NCBI GenBank assembly: GCA_050485745.1 | Contig: JBJHBY010000177.1 | Location: 1-7,488, forward strand | Direction: 5' to 3' | Source of the DNA: JBJHBY01 sp050485745 | GTDB taxonomy: Bacteria > Pseudomonadota > Gammaproteobacteria > Pseudomonadales > CAMLJR01 | Length of the DNA: 7,488 nucleotides | Shown: positions 1-5,551 of the stretch, in pieces | Layout of the letters: each line of letters begins with the position of its first letter | Position numbering within the stretch: position 1 is the first letter of the stretch | Program-made: the position numbers and the translations under genes | Notes under the pieces: generated by a model | The model's database searches: none | Seen by the model: the letters and a program-made list of their open reading frames with translations, nothing else | Told to the model about the DNA's origin: nothing

Positions 1-435
1 GGGCTCGGCGGCACTTACCTGCTGAAACCGGTGATCCGGCTGGTCGACCTGAGCGAGACCGGCAGCATCGCCGGCACGATCGCCCCGGCCCTGCTGACTG
101 CGGCGAACTGCAGCGGCGACGTCAACACCGGCAAGGGCAACGCCGTCTACGTGTTTGAGGGCGCCAACGTGACGCCGGCCGACATCAGCGAGATCGATCC
201 GAACCCGCTGACCACGGCAACGATCGAGGTGGACACCGAATCAGGCTTTCCGGAATACCAGGTCGCCTTTCTCCCGGCCGGCGAGTACACGGTGGCCTTC
301 ACCTGCCAGGCCAACGAAGACCGCGTCCCGCCGGAGACCCCGGACGGCGACGACTACGTTGACCTGATCGAGTTCACGCCAGGGCAGAACGCGACGGTGG
401 TGGCCGGAGAAACGACGGACGTCGATTTCGACTAG
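1..435 (+). CDS. DUF4382-like exported protein, C-terminal part (5' end outside window)
   Basis: The reading frame is open from base 1 and ends at TAG 433-435, giving about 144 residues of a longer protein. The visible part has the look of the region following a DUF4382 domain. It contains a 'RLVDLSETGSIAGTI' stretch, a 'AVYVFEGANV' strand, a 'PLTTATIEV' segment, then 'FLPAGEYTVAFTC' and a final 'VVAGETTDVDF' strand. This alternation is typical of small beta-sandwich (carboxypeptidase-regulatory-like) modules in exported or lipoprotein DUF4382 members. Two cysteines (in 'AANCSGD' and 'AFTCQAN') could form a disulfide if the protein is outside the cytoplasm. The signal peptide or lipobox would lie upstream and cannot be seen. 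The function of the family is unknown. The gene converges on the minus-strand gene that ends at 432, and the two overlap by three bases. The family call rests on recalled motif patterns, not a search. Confidence 0.72.
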   Translation, partial: GLGGTYLLKPVIRLVDLSETGSIAGTIAPALLTAANCSGDVNTGKGNAVYVFEGANVTPADISEIDPNPLTTATIEVDTESGFPEYQVAFLPAGEYTVAFTCQANEDRVPPETPDGDDYVDLIEFTPGQNATVVAGETTDVDFD

Positions 436-1028
436 GCCTGCGGGCCTGTGCCCGCCCGGGCACGGGCGTAGACCGACAGCTCGCGGTCACTGCGCGAACT
501 GTCGGGGTCAGGCACGGCCTCGACTGCCTGGATCGTAGCCACATAGTGCGCCGGCAACCCGTGCTCGCGCGCACCACGGAGCACGTGTGCCTTGTACCAG
601 GCGTAAGGCTTCAGCCGTGAGTCGGTGCGTGTCGCCAGGTAAGTGAACGCCGGTACTTCCCTGCCGTCGTCCGTGCGCACCACGACCGGCTTTTCGTCGT
701 AGCCCTGGCCCGTGCCCTCAGCGCCGTCAAGCGCCGGCTTGTCGGCAGCGGCGATCTCGAACAGGACGCCGTGGACGACGTCCGCTGCATTGCCGGTGTA
801 CTCCGCATCGCACTTGCCTGACGCATCCCGGCCCTGCTTGTGGAACCTGAGCCGGTGCCCGGTCAACCAGGCAAGCGAAACCGCGCGCGCCGACGGGACC
901 CTGGCCCTGAGGCGCGGAGTGGACATGTTGGAGCCGTAGGCGAAGTAGAGCGTCTCGATGTCTCCCTCTGCATCACTCGCCGACGTAGCGCGTTCTCTGG
1001 AGCTCCTGGCGTCCGGTCTCGGCGTCAA
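432..1028 (-). CDS. gamma-glutamylcyclotransferase-like (AIG2/GGCT fold) protein
   Basis: This is a probable gamma-glutamylcyclotransferase-fold enzyme. Members of the family cyclise the gamma-glutamyl group of gamma-glutamyl amino acids or related amines to 5-oxoproline. From the TTG at 1028 it has 198 residues. The hallmark 'LYFAYGSNM' (residues 27-35) forms the substrate pocket loop. 'LDGAEG' (100-105) supplies the expected catalytic glutamate, Glu104, followed by 'GYDEKPVVV'. 'WYKAHVLRGAREHGLP' (144-159) matches the conserved C-terminal helix. No signal peptide is visible, so it is probably cytoplasmic. The start is uncertain. The only standard in-frame start is TTG at 1028, which overlaps the upstream lipoprotein gene by 56 bases, and residues 1-24 do not resemble the family. 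A good ribosome-binding sequence (AGGGAG) sits close before an in-frame ATC only three codons ahead of the YGSN block. It is the last gene of the minus-strand run. The exact substrate cannot be told. Confidence 0.85.
   Translation of the reverse strand: MTPRPDARSSRERATSASDAEGDIETLYFAYGSNMSTPRLRARVPSARAVSLAWLTGHRLRFHKQGRDASGKCDAEYTGNAADVVHGVLFEIAAADKPALDGAEGTGQGYDEKPVVVRTDDGREVPAFTYLATRTDSRLKPYAWYKAHVLRGAREHGLPAHYVATIQAVEAVPDPDSSRSDRELSVYARARAGTGPQA
444..467. terminator. GC-rich inverted repeat, possible terminator for the plus-strand gene
   Basis: Bases 444-453 pair with 458-467 (ten pairs, one of them G-T) around a four-base loop. The core is GTGCCCG followed by CGGGCAC at 448-463. It starts nine bases after the plus-strand stop at 435, where an intrinsic terminator would sit. 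No T run follows, so Rho-independent termination is doubtful. The whole repeat lies inside the C-terminal codons of the convergent cyclotransferase gene, so it may simply reflect Arg/Ala/Gly-rich coding. Confidence 0.35.
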
Positions 1029-1401
1029 CCAGCACCGGCTTGATGTGGCCTGCCATCAGGCCTGTCTTCATCTCCAGGCGGATGTACTTCTCTTCGCCAG
1101 GCTCCAGCGTGACGGTGAGGTCGCGCGTGGTTTCCGTGCGTGCGGAGATCTCATAGTCGCCCGCGGGCCGGTCGACATAGAAGAAGCCGCGCGGGACCGC
1201 ATTGCCCACCGCCTCGTCGTTGACCCGTACTGCGGGCTGGATGGCGAAGCCATACGCCGTCACACGGTACAGGTAGAGCCGGCCGAGGTCCCCCTGCACC
1301 GGTGGAATTTCCTGGGCTGCATCCTGGTACGAGGGCCCGCTGGCGCAGCCGGCCATCACACCGAAGGTCACCAGGACCATGCATCTGCTGACAACATTCA
1401 T
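973..1401 (-). CDS. DUF2846-like lipoprotein
   Basis: This is a 142-residue predicted lipoprotein. The ATG at 1401 is preceded by AGGAAAG nine bases upstream. Residues 1-18 form a short signal peptide, and the lipobox 'VMAGC' places the lipidated cysteine at residue 19. Residue +2 is Ala, which would favour transfer to the outer membrane under the usual Lol rule. The mature part follows the DUF2846 layout: 'RLYLYRVTAYGFAIQPAVRVND' (41-62), 'VPRGFFYVDRPAGDYEIS' (69-86), 'LTVTLEPGEEKYIRLE' (95-110) and 'KPVLVDAETGRQEL' (121-134). The family's function is unknown. Its ATG overlaps the stop of the preceding lipoprotein gene (ATGA at 1401-1398), which suggests translational coupling. Its TGA at 973-975 lies inside the 5' part of the cyclotransferase frame. 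The lipoprotein call is firm; the DUF call is from pattern memory. Confidence 0.85.
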   Translation of the reverse strand: MNVVSRCMVLVTFGVMAGCASGPSYQDAAQEIPPVQGDLGRLYLYRVTAYGFAIQPAVRVNDEAVGNAVPRGFFYVDRPAGDYEISARTETTRDLTVTLEPGEEKYIRLEMKTGLMAGHIKPVLVDAETGRQELQRTRYVGE

Positions 1402-1793
1402 CGTATGGGTCTTTCCTGTTGGAGGGGAACGGGTTCGATGGGCACATAGGTGCGGCGCACCGGCAGGTAGTAACCCACCGCATGATCGCCGGAAATCACC
1501 ACCCACGCCTCATGGACATCGAAACTATTGAGGATCACGGCCTGGTCGCGCGTACGGTAGACGGTGCCGTGGCTGATGCTGCCTGCCTCTACCCACTGGG
1601 TGCCGGGGCGAAGAACTGTATCGCGTGCGTGCCGGGCGCGCAGGACAGCCTCGCTCTCCAGCACAAACTGGTCAGGCTCCTGCGATGCCGCCTGCAACGG
1701 CGCATCCAGCTGCAGCTGCTTGGTATTGACACAACCAGCTGTCACGACCATCAGCCAGAAGGAGACGGCCAGGATGATGCCTCTTGGCGTCAT
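1398..1793 (-). CDS. small lipoprotein of unknown function
   Basis: This is a 131-residue predicted lipoprotein that I cannot assign to a named family. The ATG at 1793 has AGGGG five bases upstream. The N-terminus 'MTPRGIILAVSFWLMVVTAGC' has a basic n-region, a hydrophobic core and a lipobox ending at Cys21. The mature protein has a polar linker (22-60). A compact domain follows with 'PGTQWVEAGSISHGTVYR' (63-80), 'VHEAWVVISGDHAVGYYLPV' (93-112) and a proline-rich tail. The 'GTxW..G.I..GTVYR ... HEAWVV..... VG.YLPV' pattern recurs, as I remember it, in unnamed lipoproteins of Proteobacteria. It overlaps the next lipoprotein gene by four bases, so the two are almost certainly co-translated. A 103-base gap, containing an inverted repeat, separates it from the truncated SRPBCC ORF upstream. 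Confidence 0.82.
   Translation of the reverse strand: MTPRGIILAVSFWLMVVTAGCVNTKQLQLDAPLQAASQEPDQFVLESEAVLRARHARDTVLRPGTQWVEAGSISHGTVYRTRDQAVILNSFDVHEAWVVISGDHAVGYYLPVRRTYVPIEPVPLQQERPIR
1411..1417 (-). promoter_or_regulatory. ribosome binding site of the DUF2846-like lipoprotein
   Basis: AGGAAAG on the minus strand, nine bases before the ATG at 1401 and inside the 3' end of the preceding lipoprotein gene. It fixes the start at the codon that gives a proper lipoprotein signal peptide. The open frame reaches further upstream, but those codons lie within the other gene. Confidence 0.6.
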
Positions 1794-1820
1794 CGATTCC
1801 CCTGTTCTTTTACTTTTTCT

Positions 1821-1841
1821 GCTGGCGCCCCCAGCGCCAGC
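1821..1841. repeat. 8-bp inverted repeat upstream of the small lipoprotein gene
   Basis: GCTGGCGC (1821-1828) and GCGCCAGC (1834-1841) pair around a five-base loop. On the minus strand the hairpin is followed by an A-rich stretch and then the ribosome-binding site and ATG at 1793, not by a T run. It therefore does not look like an intrinsic terminator for the operon. It could be an operator, an mRNA processing or stability element, or chance in GC-rich sequence. Confidence 0.4.
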
Positions 1842-1896
1842 GGATCGAGGTTAGCCCAGAAGGATGCCTGCAGCAAGCAAGCGCATTTCGGCCTCG

Positions 1897-2076
1897 TCAT
1901 TGACCGACCGGCGCTGGCGGTTGCGGAAGGCCTTGATGTGAACGCAAACCTCTTTGCCCTGGCAGGCCGGGGCGCGGAAAGTACCGAACGATGTCGTCAG
2001 GGGAGGTCAGGGCATCGAAGACTGCGTCCGGGGCTGCCTGGATGTGAATGGTCTTCCGCAGGACCTGGCCGTTCAT
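1897..2076 (-). pseudogene. truncated SRPBCC/START-fold (AHSA1-like) gene, N-terminal fragment
   Basis: A 59-residue ORF starts at ATG 2076 with a well-placed GGAG seven bases upstream and stops at TGA 1897-1899. Residues 4-34, including 'VLRKTIHIQAAPDAVFDALT' and then 'SPDDIVRYFP', have the pattern that opens SRPBCC domains of the activator-of-Hsp90 (AHSA1) or polyketide-cyclase type: first beta strand, 'AAPDAVFDALT' helix, 'YFP'. The full domain is about 140 residues. Here the homology stops after some 34 residues and the rest is low-complexity Pro/Gly sequence, with no space for the missing two-thirds before the next gene. A +1-frame tail reading 'GKEVCVHIKAFRNRQRRS' and ending at TAA 1851-1853 looks more protein-like. 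This suggests a deletion, perhaps with a frameshift. The start lies 14 bases after the stop of the DUF4919-like gene, so the fragment is still in the operon. It could alternatively be a genuine small protein, which I think less likely. Confidence 0.6.
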
Positions 2077-2083
2077 GCATCAA

Positions 2084-2087
2084 CTCC
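2084..2087 (-). promoter_or_regulatory. ribosome binding site of the truncated SRPBCC ORF
   Basis: GGAG on the minus strand, seven bases before ATG 2076 and directly after the stop of the upstream gene. An intact site suggests that the gene was functional and co-transcribed before truncation, and that the short product may still be made. Confidence 0.5.
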
Positions 2088-2090
2088 GTT

Positions 2091-3161
2091 TCAGCTCAAC
2101 CCCCTGATCCCAAAGAGCAGGCGAACAAAGTGCCAGGCGGGGTTGAAGAAAATTGTGCGCTCGGTGCCGTGCTCGTCCTCTGCCGTGATGGCATCCCTGA
2201 GCGTATCCCCGGTCAGGAGCGCCCGTCGGACGGGAGACAGCCCAAGGCGCACAAGGAGAGCATAGCCCTCACCCACGGAAATGGTGACATACGCGGTCTC
2301 TGGAGTCTTCCCGTCGCCGGATTCCATCACTGAGTCGGTGATGCCGAGAAACCAGTCGAAGTGAATGCCGGCCTGCACGGCGTCTCCAGCGTCATCAAGC
2401 GCGGCCGCCACCCAAAGATGGGCCGGGGCATCGACGGGGCACTGCTGAAGCCATGCAATCAAGATATCTGCCGCTTCCCGGTACTGACCGGCCTCCACCG
2501 CTTCCATGAACGGCTGCGCCGGCCGGTCGCGCTCGCAGCGCTGCGAGAAGTCTACCCTGCGGCCGTAGGCTTCACGGAGTTCCCCGAAGTCTGGCGGTTC
2601 GTGGAAGGACACCGGGGGCGGCGGCACATCAGCAGGCGTGAGACCAAGGTCTTCCGGCCGCGATGCCTGGGCGGAGCCTGAATAACTGGCCCTCGGCCCA
2701 GGCCTTCTGACGTACCGGCGGCTGAACTCGGAGCCAGCCCGCTGCCCGGTGGCCTGGTCTTCAAGCCAGACGTAGAACTCGGTGCCGCGCACCGTGCCGT
2801 TCACACGATACCGGCGGCCAGCCTCTACCGGGGCCTCGATCCGCACGATGGCTTCCCACGGGCCGTCACTCAAGAAGCCGGTGTTGAAAGAGGCTTCCAC
2901 TACGAAGCTATGGATGCCAGCGGGCACCTGAACCTCGGTATTCCTTCGCTCCGACATGATGCCGTAGGACACCGGCTGATCGTTTACGGACAGCAGTGCG
3001 AATGAGCGCCAGTGGGTCAGCCCCTGCGTTCGGTCCAACTGGCCGACCACGGTGGCAGGCTGCTCGCCCGGGGGAACGTCGATGGAGACGGTCGTGGTGC
3101 AGCCCGTGAGCCATACAAGCAGCGGCACGACCACGATCCGCACAAGTGCCGCCCTATTCAA
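2091..3161 (-). CDS. lipoprotein with C-terminal DUF4919-like domain
   Basis: This is a predicted lipoprotein of 356 residues counted from TTG 3161. The hydrophobic stretch 'VRIVVVPLLVWLTGC' ends in a lipobox with Cys21. Residues 45-150 form a beta-rich module ('FALLSVNDQPVSYGI', 'VQVPAGIHSFVVEASF', 'WEAIVRIEAPVEAGRRYRV') resembling the PEGA/DUF2846 style. A Pro-rich linker spans about 153-188. The C-terminus (190-340) resembles DUF4919: 'PDFGELREAYGRRVDF', a TPR-like helical pair ('AVEAGQYREAADILIAWLQQCP'), 'DSVMESGDGKTPETAYVTIS', 'YALLVRLGL' and 'TERTIFF'. The function is unknown. The start is ambiguous. TTG 3161 gives the best-proportioned signal peptide. GTG 3143 has AGGG eight bases upstream but a very short signal peptide. 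ATG 3215 would overlap the cytochrome-like gene by 62 bases. With TTG the overlap is 8 bases. It lies directly downstream of the cytochrome-like gene and is probably co-translated with it. Confidence 0.82.
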   Translation of the reverse strand: MNRAALVRIVVVPLLVWLTGCTTTVSIDVPPGEQPATVVGQLDRTQGLTHWRSFALLSVNDQPVSYGIMSERRNTEVQVPAGIHSFVVEASFNTGFLSDGPWEAIVRIEAPVEAGRRYRVNGTVRGTEFYVWLEDQATGQRAGSEFSRRYVRRPGPRASYSGSAQASRPEDLGLTPADVPPPPVSFHEPPDFGELREAYGRRVDFSQRCERDRPAQPFMEAVEAGQYREAADILIAWLQQCPVDAPAHLWVAAALDDAGDAVQAGIHFDWFLGITDSVMESGDGKTPETAYVTISVGEGYALLVRLGLSPVRRALLTGDTLRDAITAEDEHGTERTIFFNPAWHFVRLLFGIRGLS

Positions 3162-4422
3162 TACCGGTCGGCGGGCGCGGCAGCCCCGGAAACCTGCGAT
3201 CTTCCGGCCGCTCATCGGGCCTGGTCACGGGCGGGGTTTGGCGCAGGTCGCGCAGACTTGGCTGCTCAGGCTCCTCGGGCGGGTCTGGCTCGGGCGGCGG
3301 CGGCTCGCAGCGCATGAAGCCCTTGGTGATCCAGAGCTCCACGAGGTGCTCCCACTCCGCCCAGGAGTCGAGCGGCCCCGGCTGTACCACGAGGTTAGGG
3401 GTTCTGCGGTTGGCGATGGCCCAGATGATGCCCTGGTCCTCGAGCAAGTGTCGGCGTGCAACACTTGGGCGGGGGCCAAACCTCCTGGTTATGGCTTCGC
3501 AGATCTCAATGGTGGACCTTTCGTCCCAGTCCTCATCGACTACCGAGTACGGCGCTCGCCAGCGGTCCATGCCCGTACGCTCGTAGGTATGGCACCCTTG
3601 GCAGTCCACATCCGGGAATCTCCTATTCCAGTCCTTGCTGGGACCGGGATTGCCGGCCTGAGGAAGGTGTGTCCGCTCCCATACGCCACCTGGACGGCGA
3701 AACGTATGGCAGTTGATGCAACGCGGGTGCGAGAACACCGGGCCGATCGTCTTTGCGAACAGATAGTCATCCGGGTCGTGGTCGATCTGCACCGGCGGCG
3801 GTACCAGGTCTTCGCGGATGGCCAACTCCGGTCGCACGAAGCGAATGGCCGGCTCAGTCGGTTCCAGATTGCGGATGCGAGGATTCACACGCCGAAGATC
3901 TCGAAGCGCATGCAGCCCCGGATCACGGACTGCATGCAGCGCATTAACGACTTCCTGCAACACAGCCGGTGATCGGCGTTGCCGCCCCAGTGCCTCCAGC
4001 TCGGGAACGGCGGATACGGCGAGATGCTCAAGAGCGGCGATCGCGCTTAGCAAGGTCACCTGCACCTGGTCGTCGGTTTCTGTCCGCAGCCGGAGCAGCA
4101 CCTCGGGCAGGATACCGGTGGCTGTCTGCATCTGATCACCGACCTCGAGCGCTGCTGCCCGACGCAACGCCACATCGTCACTGGCAAGCTGGTCTAGGAG
4201 CTGCCCCAGCGGGCCCTGCTGACCCTGCGACTGTTCTTCCGGTGTCGCGATGGAGGGATCAATGCGCAACTCAGGTGATACCCGGAGCTCACGCTGTTGA
4301 GGTCTTTCGATGCGCCGCTCCACGTCGGCTGCCCCGTCCGCCTGCGCCGTCAGCACAGCCGCATTCAGCAGTGAAGCCGCCAACACAACAGGCGCAGCCT
4401 GCAGGATTCTTCTTCTGGCCAT
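3154..4422 (-). CDS. exported HEAT-like repeat protein with two haem c motifs (diheme cytochrome-like)
   Basis: The protein has 422 residues from ATG 4422, which has GGGGGAG six bases upstream; a GTG one codon earlier fits less well. Residues 1-28 form a signal peptide ('MARRRILQ', a hydrophobic core, 'LTAQA' before the cut). Residues 71-176 form paired amphipathic helices like HEAT/PBS-lyase repeats ('LLDQLASDDVALRRAAALEV', 'VLLRLRTETDDQVQVTLLSA', 'ALHAVRDPGLHALRDL'). Two CxxCH motifs follow: CINCH at 235-239, within 'GPVFSHPRCINCHTF', and CQGCH at 274-278. The spacing indicates covalent attachment of two c-type haems in the periplasm. The 'FSHPRCINCH' context recalls small cytochromes annotated with isoquinoline 1-oxidoreductase, a weak similarity from memory. 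The tail from 373 is rich in Pro, Glu and Arg and probably disordered. An electron-transfer or redox-sensing role is inferred; no partner oxidoreductase lies in the window. It is the first gene of the minus-strand run. Confidence 0.85.
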   Translation of the reverse strand: MARRRILQAAPVVLAASLLNAAVLTAQADGAADVERRIERPQQRELRVSPELRIDPSIATPEEQSQGQQGPLGQLLDQLASDDVALRRAAALEVGDQMQTATGILPEVLLRLRTETDDQVQVTLLSAIAALEHLAVSAVPELEALGRQRRSPAVLQEVVNALHAVRDPGLHALRDLRRVNPRIRNLEPTEPAIRFVRPELAIREDLVPPPVQIDHDPDDYLFAKTIGPVFSHPRCINCHTFRRPGGVWERTHLPQAGNPGPSKDWNRRFPDVDCQGCHTYERTGMDRWRAPYSVVDEDWDERSTIEICEAITRRFGPRPSVARRHLLEDQGIIWAIANRRTPNLVVQPGPLDSWAEWEHLVELWITKGFMRCEPPPPEPDPPEEPEQPSLRDLRQTPPVTRPDERPEDRRFPGLPRPPTGIE

Positions 4423-4428
4423 CACCGT

Positions 4429-4435
4429 CTCCCCC
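4429..4435 (-). promoter_or_regulatory. ribosome binding site of the diheme cytochrome-like gene
   Basis: GGGGGAG on the minus strand, six bases before ATG 4422. It favours that ATG over the GTG at 4425. No convincing sigma-70 promoter is visible in the 120 bases (4426-4545) between this gene and the antiporter, although the operon promoter would be expected there. Confidence 0.6.
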
Positions 4436-4545
4436 GGCTACGGGCCGAACCCCCTTGCTGCAGGGCCCCTACAATAGATTAACCCCGTGTGCCAACGGCG
4501 CGGCGCATCAAGAGTCAGCACACTCCGGCACCCATCAACCCGCGT

Positions 4546-5508
4546 TCACGCACCGAATACCGTGAAACTGAGGGTCAGATATACGCCGTAGCCCAGCAGG
4601 AGTGATCCGCCCTCCAGCCTGCTGAGCCGCCGCCCGGTGTAGAGAAAGAACAACAGAAGCAGCGACGTTCCCAGCATGACCCACTGATCGAACTGCAGGA
4701 TTCGATCGTGCACGGGCAGAGGCTGCAGCAATGCGGAAATTCCCAGTATCCCCAGCAGATTGAAGATATTGCTCCCCAGGATATTCCCGATAGCAACGTC
4801 CGCATGGCGGCGTAATGCCGCGATCACCGAGATCGACAGTTCTGGCAAGGACGTGCCGACCGCTACAAGCGTCAGGCCGATCACGGCCTCCGAGACCCCG
4901 ATGGACTCGGCCATGCCTGACGCTCCCATCAACAGCACCTGAGAACCGGCGACCAGAAGCGCCAACCCCAGCACAACCGCCATGACTATCCATAGCGCCT
5001 GCTTGGGCAGAACCGTTACTTCCTGCCCTTCAGCCCTGTGCAGCTCGGCCGAGGGTGCCTTCCCGGCGCGTTCGGTCCAATAGGCCCAGACCAGATAAGC
5101 GGCCAGCGCCAGCAGGAATATCGCAGCATCAGCCCTGACCAGGACCTGCCCACCAACAAGAACAACGAACAGGATACTGGCCGCGACAACCGTGACGCCG
5201 TCACGTCGTAATGCCAGCGGTTTGACAGCAAGCGGCGTGATAAGCGCGCACAAGCCCAGAATCAGCAGAATGTTGCCGATGTTGCTCCCCACAACATTAC
5301 CGATTGCGATATCGGGCCGTTCACTCAGCGCAGCTTCGACAGAGACAACCAGCTCTGGAGCAGAGGTGCCAAAGCCCACAATCAGCAAGCCGCTGAGAAG
5401 AGGTGAAATCCCCAGTCGGTTCGCAGCTGCCAGAGATCCCCGGATAAGTGCCTCACCGCCAGCGGTCAGAAGCAGAACACCGATAGCGACGAGGAGAAGG
5501 TTCAACAT
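4546..5508 (-). CDS. calcium/sodium antiporter (CaCA family, YrbG-like)
   Basis: This is a complete inner-membrane cation/Ca2+ exchanger of 320 residues, the usual length for bacterial YrbG-type members. These exchange Ca2+ for Na+ (or H+) across the membrane. The two inverted alpha-repeats are clear. Alpha-1 has 'GFGTSAPEL' (45-53) with 'IAIGNVVGSNIGNI' (68-80 region). Alpha-2 has 'AVGTSLPEL' (216-224) with 'VAIGNILGSNIFNLLGILG' (238-256). The two acidic residues in the GTSxPEL motifs (Glu52 and Glu223) are the conserved ion-coordinating positions. About ten hydrophobic segments are seen. A short hydrophilic loop (145-170, 'TERAGKAPSAELHRAEGQEV') separates the halves and faces the cytoplasm in the family. 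ATG 5508 is the only sensible start because it begins the first membrane helix, but no good ribosome-binding site precedes it. It lies 43 bases after a possible small ORF on the same strand. The specific ion pair cannot be read from sequence. Confidence 0.95.
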   Translation of the reverse strand: MLNLLLVAIGVLLLTAGGEALIRGSLAAANRLGISPLLSGLLIVGFGTSAPELVVSVEAALSERPDIAIGNVVGSNIGNILLILGLCALITPLAVKPLALRRDGVTVVAASILFVVLVGGQVLVRADAAIFLLALAAYLVWAYWTERAGKAPSAELHRAEGQEVTVLPKQALWIVMAVVLGLALLVAGSQVLLMGASGMAESIGVSEAVIGLTLVAVGTSLPELSISVIAALRRHADVAIGNILGSNIFNLLGILGISALLQPLPVHDRILQFDQWVMLGTSLLLLFFLYTGRRLSRLEGGSLLLGYGVYLTLSFTVFGA

Positions 5509-5551
5509 ACTGTTGGGGGTCCGGCTGCGAACGTCACAAGAGCCTGCTGCA

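Noticed and set aside
1419..2333. Long plus-strand open frame of about 304 codons
   Set aside because: It runs antisense across the small lipoprotein, the SRPBCC fragment and the end of the DUF4919-like gene. Its product has no domain, signal or membrane pattern. The minus-strand genes have lipoboxes, ribosome-binding sites and family motifs. Long antisense frames are common in GC-rich DNA.
3052..3972. Long plus-strand open frame of about 306 codons
   Set aside because: It is antisense to the cytochrome-like gene, whose CxxCH motifs, signal peptide and helical repeats establish the minus strand as coding. The antisense product is Arg/Pro-rich and featureless.
4455..4500. Possible sigma-54 promoter (TTGGCAC on the minus strand) before the cytochrome-like gene
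   Set aside because: The GG of the -24 element is present, but no GC lies at the required spacing for the -12 element; the bases there are TA. The same TTGGCA as a sigma-70 -35 would be only 13 bases from the nearest AT-rich hexamer (TATTGT).
3969..4565. Plus-strand open frame of 198 codons
   Set aside because: It is antisense to the 5' half of the cytochrome-like gene and has a low-complexity Ala/Pro/Arg-rich product without recognisable features.
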